This document shows positions 1 through 7,678 of a DNA stretch of 64,000 bases, piece after piece (position 1 is the first letter of the stretch; every line of letters starts with the position of its first letter). The DNA comes from an uncultured Opitutia bacterium. Lineage in GTDB: Bacteria > Verrucomicrobiota > Verrucomicrobiia > Opitutales > Opitutaceae. The notes beneath the pieces are model-generated. The model searched no databases and had not been told where the DNA came from. It saw nothing but the letters and a program-made list of their open reading frames with translations. The stretch is taken from assembly GCA_903902745.1 (NCBI GenBank), contig CAIUWA010000012.1, forward strand, positions 1 through 64,000. Direction: 5' to 3'. The position numbers were made by a program, and so were the translations under genes.

Positions 1-84
1 CAGCTGGAAGTTGACGCCAGCTTGGCTGGCGAGAAGGACGAACTCGTGGCGTTGGGACATCGGGGTATGGGTGATCCAGGGCAT
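1..84 (-). CDS. IS481-family transposase, N-terminal fragment (cut by window edge)
   Basis: Reading the minus strand from an ATG at 84 gives about 28 residues beginning MPWITHTPMSQRHEFVLLAS, then AGVNFQL at the edge. This is the leucine-rich helix-turn-helix start seen in IS481-type integrase-fold transposases (MPW..TPMSQR.EFV.LA...GANF). The rest, including the DDE catalytic core, lies left of the window. The start lies just inside the terminal repeat, as usual for this family. Identification rests on a short stretch recalled from family knowledge. Confidence 0.6.
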   Translation of the reverse strand, partial: MPWITHTPMSQRHEFVLLASQAGVNFQL

Positions 85-131
85 CCCCCAAGTGTTACCT
101 ATGTCTCCGAACAGTGTTACCCATGTCTCCA
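1..131. mobile_element. End of an IS481-like insertion sequence
   Basis: Upstream of the transposase start lie two near-identical motifs, TGTTACCTATGTCTCC (about 93-108) and TGTTACCCATGTCTCC (about 115-130). TGTTACC.ATGTCTCC is a typical IS481 terminal sequence, so the element probably ends near 131. The other end is outside the window. The element is inserted downstream of the Mla operon and does not interrupt a visible gene. Confidence 0.6.
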
Positions 132-140
132 GTCCATACA

Positions 141-206
141 GACCCCAACGCGTTGGTTGGTTCTGCCGGCCTTTGACGCGGACTGAGCGCCCAGCGCGTT
201 GGGGTC
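141..206. repeat. Inverted repeat with perfect 12-bp arms
   Basis: GACCCCAACGCG at 141-152 is exactly complemented by CGCGTTGGGGTC at 195-206, with a 42-base spacer. It lies between the IS end and the 3' end of the Mla lipoprotein gene, so it could form a hairpin in that transcript's tail. There is no T-run, so it is not called a terminator. Confidence 0.6.
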
Positions 207-238
207 AACGCGCTCCACCTTTCGGGCAGAGCCCGCCG

Positions 239-904
239 CTATTTCCTTTCCGGCACCGCCGCCACGATGGCTTCGCCCAGATCGGACACGGCGCGGCTCA
301 AAAGTTGCGTGAGGGCGGCGTAATCCTTCCCGTCCCACGCCGCCTCCTTTGCCGTGAAGCTCCGGTGCGCCGCCACTTCCTGGCTGGCGCCCGGTTTCAG
401 CAACTCAATCTCGGCGGTGAAGCGGGCCGTTCCCTTGCCTTCCGCCGCCTCGCCCTCGCAGTGTCGCACCCGCACCACGACGTCATAATCATGGGCCATC
501 TCGCGGGACTCCATCCCATGCACCCCGGTCAGCGCCGCGAGCCGCACGTTCAACACCCGCGCAATCCCCAGGTCGAGCGGCTCGGCCCAGCGGGCATCAT
601 CCATCATCTTCACTTCATTCGGACCAAGGCGTGTCACAAGGGGCTTGTGCTGCAAATAGGCCGGCACTTCGACCCGGAGTATCATCAACCGCGGCGCGGG
701 TGAAGCCGGAGTAGTCACGGATGCCGGCGCGGTGGAGAGCGTGTAATAGCGGATGGTATCCACCTGGGCCGGCTGGATCGGTAGGAGCGAGCATCCAGCA
801 GTGAGGAACCCAAGCATCGCACCCAAGCCGATCAGGGTGCGTCGCGTCCGGTGGTATTTTGCATTCATCGTCATTCCTCCGCCGTTTTTGGCTGCAGACA
901 TCAT
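239..904 (-). CDS. ABC-type transport auxiliary lipoprotein (PqiC/YmbA-like) of the Mla-type operon
   Basis: A 221-residue protein with a basic N-terminus, a hydrophobic segment and the lipobox LTAGC (Cys38), so a predicted lipoprotein. The mature part resembles the auxiliary lipoprotein (PqiC-like) family that partners MCE proteins, with the typical 'YYTLS' strand shortly after the lipidation site. Its ATG at 904 overlaps the stop of the upstream MCE gene (ATGA), so it is translationally coupled as the last gene of the operon. Role by context: outer-membrane-side component of a phospholipid transport system. No catalytic residues are expected. Confidence 0.8.
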   Translation of the reverse strand: MMSAAKNGGGMTMNAKYHRTRRTLIGLGAMLGFLTAGCSLLPIQPAQVDTIRYYTLSTAPASVTTPASPAPRLMILRVEVPAYLQHKPLVTRLGPNEVKMMDDARWAEPLDLGIARVLNVRLAALTGVHGMESREMAHDYDVVVRVRHCEGEAAEGKGTARFTAEIELLKPGASQEVAAHRSFTAKEAAWDGKDYAALTQLLSRAVSDLGEAIVAAVPERK

Positions 905-1902
905 GGCGCCTTCCTCTTCCCGACCAGCAGGGCATTGGGGTTGCGCTCGATGAAATCCGTCAATTGCTGCACCGCCGCGGCGGCGGCGGCCACCTGCCGC
1001 AGCGCTCCCGTCACCTCATCACCCAGCCCGCGCTGCGCCTGGATGAACTGCTGGGCGGCGGTCGAGGCGTCATTGAATTTCTTCAGCGCGTCCTGCGCCT
1101 CCTTCAGCGTGGCCTGGAGGCGTGCCCCGCCCGTGTCCACTTGGGTGTCCAGCTTCGAGAGGGTGACGCGCAGGTCGACGACCGCGTCGTCGAGATGGAC
1201 AAAGGTCGCCTTGATCTCCGGCGAATTGACGAGGGAGTCGACCGAGGCGCCGGTCTTCTGCCATTGCGCCACGAGGCCCTTGAGGTCGAGGCCGTCGAGC
1301 TGCCGGTGCGTGTCGGCCAGCAACTGGTCCACCCCGCGGCCAATGCCGGCAAAATCGATTTTTTTGATGTCGTTCAGGATCTCGGTCAGGTTGTTCTGGA
1401 ACTCGGCGATCGCCGACTGCACCGAGGGCACGATGAGGTATTTCGACTCGGCCATGGGCTTGTCCGCCGGATAGTCCTTCGGATTCTTGAAATCGAGCTC
1501 CACGAACAGGAGGCCCGTCGCGAGGCCCTGCACCCCGAGTTGGGCGCGCAGTCCGCGGTCGATCAGCGTCTGCAGCTCGGCCCGGTCGGAGACATTGATC
1601 GCGGCGCCCTTCGCGTCGGTGACCTTGTCCTTGCTGAACTCGCACACGACCGCCACCGCCGAGTGGTTGGATTTCTCCTCGTAGCGGATGCTGAGGTCGA
1701 CCACGCGGCCGACCGGCACGCCACTGAGCTTGACCGGCGAGCCGAGGGTGAGGCCGTGGACCGACTCGTCAAAATACACCACGAACCGCTGCGGTTTCGC
1801 AAAAAAGTTCACCCCGCCGAACGTGAGCAGGGCGATGACGCCCAGCGCGAACGCCCCGATCACAAACAGGCCGACGATGGCTGGGCTGACCTTGGTTTTC
1901 AC
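901..1902 (-). CDS. mlaD: MlaD-like MCE-domain lipid transport protein
   Basis: A 333-residue protein with one N-terminal membrane anchor (about residues 8-28, rich in GAFALGVIALL) followed by a single MCE domain (about 35-115; 'GLTLGSPVKLSGVPVGRV' is the classic MCE core). A long helical C-terminal tail (about 140-320) with heptad-like Leu/Ala spacing follows. The helical extension is longer than in E. coli MlaD and recalls MCE proteins that form helical tunnels. It lies between the ATPase gene and the auxiliary lipoprotein gene, on which its stop codon overlaps. Expected role: periplasmic shuttle between the inner-membrane permease and the outer membrane. Confidence 0.88.
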   Translation of the reverse strand: MKTKVSPAIVGLFVIGAFALGVIALLTFGGVNFFAKPQRFVVYFDESVHGLTLGSPVKLSGVPVGRVVDLSIRYEEKSNHSAVAVVCEFSKDKVTDAKGAAINVSDRAELQTLIDRGLRAQLGVQGLATGLLFVELDFKNPKDYPADKPMAESKYLIVPSVQSAIAEFQNNLTEILNDIKKIDFAGIGRGVDQLLADTHRQLDGLDLKGLVAQWQKTGASVDSLVNSPEIKATFVHLDDAVVDLRVTLSKLDTQVDTGGARLQATLKEAQDALKKFNDASTAAQQFIQAQRGLGDEVTGALRQVAAAAAAVQQLTDFIERNPNALLVGKRKAP

Positions 1903-1947
1903 GAGAGTTGGTTTTTAGAGGGATTCGGCCCGATGGACAGGCCGAAA

Positions 1948-2009
1948 GTAGGGCAGGTCTTTGACCTGCTCTGCCTTGGAGCCAAGAGCGGGTCGAAGAC
2001 CCGCCCTAC
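1948..2009. repeat. GTAGGGC-bounded imperfect palindrome inside the Mla operon
   Basis: The block opens with GTAGGGC and closes with GCCCTAC. Inner arms GCAGGTCTTTGACCTGC and GCGGGTCGAAGACCCGC form two smaller hairpins. It occupies most of the 144-base gap between mlaD and mlaF. The same bounding words recur elsewhere in the window (11533, 14113, 16565, 44091). Confidence 0.75.
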
Positions 2010-2046
2010 CGCCGCCGCTCTCATTCGGTAAGTTTCAGTCATGCTG

Positions 2047-2823
2047 TCAAAGCGGTTTGTCGCCGCGGCGCAGGAACTCTGACACGCGCGGGTCGCGGCT
2101 GTTCGCCAGCAAGTCGCGCGGCCGGCCCTCGGCGATGATTCCCTGCTCCGCGCGGTCGAGCATGATCACACGGTCGGCGAGGTCGAAGATCGACGCGAGC
2201 TCGTGCGAGACCACCACGATCGTCGTGCCAAACGTCTCGCGGATCTGCCGGATGAGCTCGTCGAGCTTCCGCGAGGTCACCGGATCGAGCCCCGCCGAGG
2301 GTTCGTCGAAAAACACGATGGCGGGATCCAGCGCCAGCGCGCGCGCCAGGCCCGCCCGCTTCTTCATGCCGCCGCTGATCTCGGCCGGGTAATAATCCTC
2401 GAACCCGCCCAGCCCCACCTGTCCGAGCTTCAGCCCCGCGATCTCGTCGATTTCCCGGCGGGAGAGCGTGGTGTATTCCTCGAGGGGCAGTCCCACGTTT
2501 CTCCGCAGCGTGAGGGAGCTCCACAGCGCGCCACTCTGGAACAGCATGCCGAAGGTCTTGAGCATCCCGCGCCGCGCCGCCGTGTCCGCGAGGGTGAACG
2601 ACTGCCCGAGGAACTTCACTGTCCCCGCCGTCGGGGTGTGCAATCCGACCATGTGCCGCAGCAGGGTGCTCTTGCCACAACCCGAGCCGCCGATGATAAA
2701 GAATATCTCCCCGCGTCCGACCGTGAACGAGATGTTCTTCAGCACGGGCTTGCCGCCGTAACCGCACTCGAGGCCGGCCACCTCGATGGCGGGTGCTGGG
2801 TTTGATGTCAGGGTGTCGGTCAT
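2047..2823 (-). CDS. mlaF: MlaF-like ABC transporter ATP-binding protein
   Basis: A 258-residue ABC ATPase from ATG 2823. Walker A GGSGCGKST is at about 45-53, signature ISGGMKKR at about 149-156, Walker B IVFFDEP at about 169-175 and the switch His at about 207 (VVSHE). The 'SGGMKKRAGLARAL' signature and the 'DEPSAGLDP' stretch are typical of the MlaF/Ttg2A subfamily. The start at 2823 is preferred over an upstream in-frame start at 2877 because it follows the permease stop (2828) by only four bases. It powers the MlaE permease. Confidence 0.93.
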   Translation of the reverse strand: MTDTLTSNPAPAIEVAGLECGYGGKPVLKNISFTVGRGEIFFIIGGSGCGKSTLLRHMVGLHTPTAGTVKFLGQSFTLADTAARRGMLKTFGMLFQSGALWSSLTLRRNVGLPLEEYTTLSRREIDEIAGLKLGQVGLGGFEDYYPAEISGGMKKRAGLARALALDPAIVFFDEPSAGLDPVTSRKLDELIRQIRETFGTTIVVVSHELASIFDLADRVIMLDRAEQGIIAEGRPRDLLANSRDPRVSEFLRRGDKPL

Positions 2824-2827
2824 GGCG

Positions 2828-3955
2828 TCAGATTCCCAGCGCGTTGAACAGCACCGCAAAGATCGCGTCGGCGACAATGATGAAGAGGAGCGCCGTCACG
2901 ACCGCCGAGGTCGCCGCGCGGCCCACGCCCGCCGCGCTGCGTTCGGCCTGCAGGCCGCGCAGGCAGCCGGACAGCCCCACGATCAGCCCGAACGCCAGCG
3001 CCTTGATCACCCCGGTCGCTATGTCCGACAGGTCCACGATCGTCAGCATCTCCGCCCAGAAGGCCGTCCCGGGGATCGAGAGGAGCCCGTAAGCCACGGC
3101 CAGGCCGCCAAAGATGCCGAGCGCGTTCGCATAGAGCGCCAGCAGCGGCATCATCACCGCGAGTGCCAGCAGGCGGGGCAGCACGAGGAATTGCACCGCC
3201 GGGATGCCGAGGACCTCCAGGGCGTCGATCTCCTCGTTGGCCTTCATGTTGGCCAGCGTCGCCGCAAACGCCGCGCCCGTCCGCCCCGCCAGCACGACTG
3301 CCGTCATCACCGCGCCCATCTCGCGCACCATTGAAAGTCCGATCAGGTCCGCGATGTAGATGTCGCCGCCATACTGCCGCAGCACGATCGCCCCCGTGTA
3401 TGCCAGCGTCACGCCGACCAGCAGGCTGACGAGGCTCACGATCGGCAACGCCATCGCCCCGCACTGCTGCATCTCGTCGAGGCAGTCGCGCCAGCGGAAT
3501 TTGCGCGGGCTCCGCACCAGTCGCACCGTGCTGAGCACGCACTCGCCCACGAAGTGGGAGATTTCCCGCCCTTTCTGCAGCGTGTCCTGCGTCGCCAGCC
3601 CCACGGTCGTGAGGAAATTCTCCGACCGGTCGAACGGCACCGCGGTCTCGTGCGCCGCCGTCAGCTGCGCCAGCAGGGTGCGGATTTTTTCCGGCAGCGC
3701 CGTCACGTCGCAATAGGCGCCCGTCCCGCGGCACCACTCCTGCGCGGCCGAGAGGAACAGCAGCAGGGAGGTGTCCCACACCCCGACCTCGTCCGTGCGC
3801 AGCCGCACGCGCGCGGGATTTTGCGGGCCGAGCAGCTCCGGCCAGGACGGCCGCGGCTCGGTGATCTGCCAGCTCCCCGCCAGCGACACCTCGAGCGTGT
3901 CGCCGTCGACCTTGGCCGACGCGCGCGCATTCCGGGTCTCGGGAGGGGCGGACAT
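2828..3955 (-). CDS. mlaE: MlaE-like permease with fused N-terminal STAS (MlaB-like) domain
   Basis: A 375-residue protein from ATG 3955. Residues about 10-105 look like a STAS fold (a 'DTLEVSLAGSW' strand, then a 'VWDTSLLLFL' segment), followed by a link helix. The C-terminal 250 residues are the MlaE permease family, with the conserved 'REMGAVMTAVVLAGRTGAAFAA' region and several transmembrane helices. In E. coli the STAS protein MlaB is separate; here it is fused. First gene of the minus-strand Mla operon. A longer reading frame upstream (to 4180) lies over the divergent phosphatase and is not used. Confidence 0.9.
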   Translation of the reverse strand: MSAPPETRNARASAKVDGDTLEVSLAGSWQITEPRPSWPELLGPQNPARVRLRTDEVGVWDTSLLLFLSAAQEWCRGTGAYCDVTALPEKIRTLLAQLTAAHETAVPFDRSENFLTTVGLATQDTLQKGREISHFVGECVLSTVRLVRSPRKFRWRDCLDEMQQCGAMALPIVSLVSLLVGVTLAYTGAIVLRQYGGDIYIADLIGLSMVREMGAVMTAVVLAGRTGAAFAATLANMKANEEIDALEVLGIPAVQFLVLPRLLALAVMMPLLALYANALGIFGGLAVAYGLLSIPGTAFWAEMLTIVDLSDIATGVIKALAFGLIVGLSGCLRGLQAERSAAGVGRAATSAVVTALLFIIVADAIFAVLFNALGI

Positions 3956-4016
3956 GGCCTTCACTTCACTCGTGACAGTGCCCGCCGCCAAACCAAATCT
4001 CCACGCCCCCGCGCCC

Positions 4017-4664
4017 ATGCCCGCCTTCCACACCTTCCTCTTTGACCTCGACGGCACGCTGGTCGACCACTTCGCCGCCATCCACCGCAGCCACAGCCAT
4101 GCAATGACGCAGCTCGGGCTGCCCGCGCCGACGCTGGCGCAGGTGCGCGCGGTGGTCGGCGGCGGTCTGGAAAATGCCATCAGCCGCCTCGCCGGTCCCG
4201 CCCTGGTCGCCCGGGCGCTGCCGATCTACCGGGAGTACTGGGACCGCACCATGCTTGAGGACGTGGTCCTGCTCCCCGGCGCCAGCGAATTGCTTTCGGC
4301 CCTGAAACAACGCGGCCTCCAGTCCGCGATCTTCACGAACAAGCACGGCCCCTCCGCCCGTCTGATTTGTGCGCATCTGGGCATTGACCGCCTGGTTGAC
4401 GGCGTGTTCGGCGCCATCGACACCCCCTGGCTCAAGCCCGACCGCCGGTTCACCGACCATGTGCTCGCCGAGCTCAAGGCGGACGCGAGAACCACCCTCT
4501 TCATCGGCGACTCGCCCTACGACATCCAGACCGCGCACAACGCCGGCCTCCCCTCCTGGTGCGTCGCCACCGGCACCCACACCGCCGACGAACTCCGCAC
4601 CGCCGGGGCGGAGGCGGTGTACGACAGCCTTGATGAAATTGCCGCGGCATTGGCTCTCAAGTGA
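4017..4664 (+). CDS. HAD-superfamily hydrolase, phosphoglycolate-phosphatase-like
   Basis: A 215-residue protein (from ATG 4017). HAD motif I FDLDGT (nucleophile Asp about residue 8) is at the very start; motif II is 'IFTNKHG'; motif III/IV is 'KPDRRF ... LFIGDSPYDIQTAHNAG'. The cap lies between motifs I and II (C1 cap), so the class fits Gph/PGP-type phosphatases acting on small phosphate esters. Another in-frame ATG at 3954 is preceded by GGGAGGGG and would add 21 residues; family length favours 4017. The gene diverges from mlaE. The exact substrate cannot be told. Confidence 0.85.
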   Translation: MPAFHTFLFDLDGTLVDHFAAIHRSHSHAMTQLGLPAPTLAQVRAVVGGGLENAISRLAGPALVARALPIYREYWDRTMLEDVVLLPGASELLSALKQRGLQSAIFTNKHGPSARLICAHLGIDRLVDGVFGAIDTPWLKPDRRFTDHVLAELKADARTTLFIGDSPYDIQTAHNAGLPSWCVATGTHTADELRTAGAEAVYDSLDEIAAALALK

Positions 4665-4680
4665 AGTCCGTTCCCGGCAG

Positions 4681-4760
4681 GATTTCGCGCAGAGACGCAG
4701 GGGCGCAGAGCGGGATCCATTGTTTTGATTCCTCGGCGCCCCTGCGCCTCTGCGCGAAAC
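4681..4760. repeat. 'GCGCAGAGGCGCAGG' long palindrome, copy 1
   Basis: Left arm TTTCGCGCAGAGACGCAG (from 4683) and right arm ending CTGCGCCTCTGCGCGAAA are nearly perfect complements over about 28 bases, with a loop of about 20 bases. A second copy lies at 7292-7384, so the two flank the RecD2-like gene. It could form a strong hairpin in transcripts but lacks a T-run. Confidence 0.8.
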
Positions 4761-4870
4761 CGGATCGTAGAAATACTTTTTGAGAACCACGCCGGTTCTT
4801 TTTCGTGTCATCCCTCCTCGCTCTATGGCAAAAAACTCCGGTTTCTCATTTCCTGCATCTGTGATAATCC

Positions 4871-7279
4871 GTGTTATCCGTGGCTAATCCCTCCCAACCC
4901 GCCGGCAGCCTCACCGGCGTCGTCGAGCGCATCATCTTCCTGAACGAGGAGAACCACTATACCATCGCGGAGTTCCGGCCGGACCCAGCCTCCGCCAAGG
5001 CTACGGCGGGCGAGGCTGTCCCGCCCGCCGCCACTCGTCCTGCCGTGGCCGCGAAACCGGCGGCGGGCAAAAATGTCCTGAAGGAAAAACCCGGCATCGT
5101 CACCATCACCGGCGCCCTACCCGGCGTGGAATGTGGGGAGACGCTCCACCTCACCGGCGAGTGGACGCGGCATGCGCAGCATGGTGACCAGTTCAAGGTC
5201 GCGGCGTTCAAGAGCGAGCTGCCCTCCAGCGTTTACGGCATCCGCAAATATCTCGGCAGCGGCCTCGTGCCGGGCATCGGCAAGGTCTACGCCAACAAGA
5301 TCGTCGACGCCTTCGGCACCGACACGTTCCGCGTGCTGAGCGAGGAGTCGGGCAAGCTCCGCGCCGTGCCGGGCATCGGCAAGAAGCGCGCGACCGCCAT
5401 CAAGCAGGCCTGGGATGAAAAGCGTACCGAGCGCGAGCTCTACATCTTTCTCCAGACCTACGGCGTGACGCCCAGCCAGTGCGTGAAGATCGTCCAGCAC
5501 TACGGCGCGCAGTCCAAGGCGATCCTGCTCGAGCAGCCCTACAAGGTCGCCCGCGAGATCGAGGGCATCGGCTTCAAGACCGCCGACCGCATCGCCATCA
5601 ACCTCGGCTTCGCCAACGACGCCCCGCCGCGGCTCGACGCCGGGATCATCTACGCGCTCGAGACGCTGCAGGAGGAGGGCCACACGGCCTTTCGCGAGGC
5701 CGAGCTCATCGAGCATTCCGCCGCCCAGCTCGAAACCGACTCTAAGCTTGTCGCCGCGCGCATTGACGCCTTGGTCGAATCCAAGGCCGTCGTGCGGCAC
5801 CCGCCCGCCGGTGTCGCCAATCCCCTGCCCGGCTCCGCGCTGATCCAGTTACCGCACAACGACCGCGCCGAGCAGAAAATCGCCGCCGCCGTCCAGCGGC
5901 TCAACCGCGTCGCCAGCGGCCTGCCGCCGATCAAGGCCGACGCCGCCGTCGAGTGGGCGGAGAAAAAGGCCGGCTTCGCGTTCCACGAGCTGCAGCGCGC
6001 CGCCGTCCGCCACGCGCTCACTTCCAAGTTAACGATTCTGACCGGCGGACCCGGCACGGGTAAGACGACAATTTTGCGCGCCCTCGTCGACATCCTGAAG
6101 GCCAAGAAGGTCCGCGTGCACCTCGCCGCGCCCACCGGCCGCGCCGCCCAGCGCCTCACGGAGACCACCGGCGGCTTTGCCTCCACGATTCACCGGCTCC
6201 TCAAATATGACCCGGCCGGCGGCGGCTTCGTCGCCAATGAGTCCTCGCCGCTCGCCACCGACTTCCTCGTGCTCGACGAGGCCTCGATGCTCGATACCCG
6301 CCTTGCCGCGGCGCTCCTGCAGGCCGTGCCGTCCAAGGCCCACCTCCTCCTCGTCGGCGACACCGACCAGCTCCCCAGCGTCGGGGCCGGCAACGTCCTC
6401 AAGGACCTCATCGCCGCCTCCGCGGCCTCCGCCTCAGACCTCACGCCTCAGACCTCACGCCTCACCCTCCCCGTCACCCGTCTCTCCGTCATCTACCGGC
6501 AGAAGGACCAGAGCGCCATTGTCACCACCGCGCACGCCATCAATGCCGGCGATCCCTCGCTGCCGCCCGCCGTGCCCGAGGTCGCGCAGGCGCAGGTGTG
6601 GTCCGACTTGAATTTCATCATCGCCGCCGACGCCGAGGACTGCCTCCGCAAGGTCATCCAGCTCGTCACCGAGTTCGTGCCGCAAAAACTGAAGTGGCCG
6701 GATCCTATCAACGACGTCCAAGTGCTTGCGCCGATGCACAAGGGTTTGGCCGGCGTCGGCAATTTCAACACGCAGCTCCAGGCCGCGCTGAATCCGTCCG
6801 CGACCGCACCGGCGAAGCCCTGGGAAAAAGGGCGGACGGCGTCCGCCCTGAAGACCATGGCCGGTGAGTTTCGCGCCGGCGACAAGGTCATCCAGCTGCG
6901 CAACGACTACGACAAAAACCTCTTTAATGGCGACATCGGCACCGTGACCGCCGTGCACGCGGCGGGCGGCACGCTGGAAGCGGAATTCGATGACGAACGG
7001 CACACGTTCGACCGCGGCGCCCTCGGCAATCTCGCGCTCGCCTACTGCATCAGCATCCACAAGTCGCAGGGCAGCGAATACCCCGTCGTGATCATCCCGC
7101 TGCTCAAGGCGCACTTCATGATGCTGCAGCGCAACCTGCTCTATACCGCGATCACGCGCGGCCGGAAAAAGGTCTTCCTCGTCGGCGAGCCCGCCGCCTA
7201 CGCGATGGCCGTCCGCAACAGCGAGTCCAAGCTCCGGCTGACCCACCTGCGCGAAAAGATCCTCGCCGGGAAAACCTGA
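4871..7279 (+). CDS. recD2: RecD2-like ATP-dependent DNA helicase (SF1B)
   Basis: An 802-residue protein (GTG at 4871; a GTG at 4880 is an alternative). The N-terminal OB-like region and tandem helix-hairpin-helix motifs ('LVPGIGKVYA', 'AVPGIGKKRA', 'EIEGIGFKTADRIA') match the RecD2/TraA family. Walker A GGPGTGKTT is at about 392-400, Walker B VLDEAS at about 467-472, and the C-terminal UvrD-like motif 'SIHKSQGSEYP' near 728. It would be a 5'-3' helicase in recombination or repair without RecBC. Odd: a repeat unit is inserted in frame near residues 40-48 (ASAKATAGE), making the N-terminal region longer than usual and Ala/Pro rich. Monocistronic, with palindromic repeats on both sides. Confidence 0.92.
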   Translation: MLSVANPSQPAGSLTGVVERIIFLNEENHYTIAEFRPDPASAKATAGEAVPPAATRPAVAAKPAAGKNVLKEKPGIVTITGALPGVECGETLHLTGEWTRHAQHGDQFKVAAFKSELPSSVYGIRKYLGSGLVPGIGKVYANKIVDAFGTDTFRVLSEESGKLRAVPGIGKKRATAIKQAWDEKRTERELYIFLQTYGVTPSQCVKIVQHYGAQSKAILLEQPYKVAREIEGIGFKTADRIAINLGFANDAPPRLDAGIIYALETLQEEGHTAFREAELIEHSAAQLETDSKLVAARIDALVESKAVVRHPPAGVANPLPGSALIQLPHNDRAEQKIAAAVQRLNRVASGLPPIKADAAVEWAEKKAGFAFHELQRAAVRHALTSKLTILTGGPGTGKTTILRALVDILKAKKVRVHLAAPTGRAAQRLTETTGGFASTIHRLLKYDPAGGGFVANESSPLATDFLVLDEASMLDTRLAAALLQAVPSKAHLLLVGDTDQLPSVGAGNVLKDLIAASAASASDLTPQTSRLTLPVTRLSVIYRQKDQSAIVTTAHAINAGDPSLPPAVPEVAQAQVWSDLNFIIAADAEDCLRKVIQLVTEFVPQKLKWPDPINDVQVLAPMHKGLAGVGNFNTQLQAALNPSATAPAKPWEKGRTASALKTMAGEFRAGDKVIQLRNDYDKNLFNGDIGTVTAVHAAGGTLEAEFDDERHTFDRGALGNLALAYCISIHKSQGSEYPVVIIPLLKAHFMMLQRNLLYTAITRGRKKVFLVGEPAAYAMAVRNSESKLRLTHLREKILAGKT
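4988..5014. repeat. REP-like unit in frame within the RecD2-like gene
   Basis: CCTCCGCCAAGGCTACGGCG and the following GGCGAG form a short imperfect palindrome encoding ASAKATAGE. The word 'TCCGCCAAGGCTACGGCGG' is known to me as a dispersed repeat in Verrucomicrobia-like genomes. It is flanked by low-complexity Ala/Pro codons, which suggests an insertion tolerated in a loop of the protein. Confidence 0.6.
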
Positions 7280-7291
7280 GGCCGATCGGAA

Positions 7292-7384
7292 GATTTCGCG
7301 CAGAGGCGCAGGGACGCAGAGGAAATCCAAACCAGAATTTATTTGCCGGATCGACCTTTGCGTCCCGGCGCCTCTGCGCGAAAC
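7292..7384. repeat. 'GCGCAGAGGCGCAGG' long palindrome, copy 2
   Basis: Left arm TTTCGCGCAGAGGCGCAGGG and right arm CGGCGCCTCTGCGCGAAA pair almost completely, with a loop of about 40 bases. It is the same family as 4681-4760 and starts 12 bases after the RecD2 stop codon, so it probably shapes the 3' end of that transcript. Confidence 0.8.
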
Positions 7385-7407
7385 CAATCCGGACACCCCA
7401 CTCCGCC

Positions 7408-7638
7408 CTAGCCTTTCACGCGCTTGAAAAAGCCCAGGGCCGCATTGGCCCCGGGCAACCGGAGCGCGCCGCCCTCGACATAGGGCAGCACGGAGACCAG
7501 CTCCCACCCGGCCTCACCCAGCGCGGCGAGATCCTCCAGACTTTTGGCGGCGAGCCCCTGCAGCACGTCGCTCCGGCTGGCGGCAAAGGCCTTCTTTTCA
7601 AACTTCAGGACAACGGTGGTGTGCTCGTATTTGGTCAT
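7408..7638 (-). CDS. Small DUF4177-like protein
   Basis: A 76-residue protein starting MTKYEHTTVVLKFEKKAF. The pattern 'L..LGEAGWELVSVLPY' followed by a glycine turn and a final 'ALGFFKRV' strand is typical of the DUF4177 family: small beta-alpha-beta proteins of unknown function with a conserved GWELV core. No signal peptide or membrane segment. It lies between the helicase and the sigma-factor gene, which is transcribed in the same direction 40 bases upstream and could be cotranscribed. Confidence 0.7.
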   Translation of the reverse strand: MTKYEHTTVVLKFEKKAFAASRSDVLQGLAAKSLEDLAALGEAGWELVSVLPYVEGGALRLPGANAALGFFKRVKG

Positions 7639-7678
7639 GGGTATGGTTTATTGAGGAAAGGATTCTGCGGTGGTCGCC

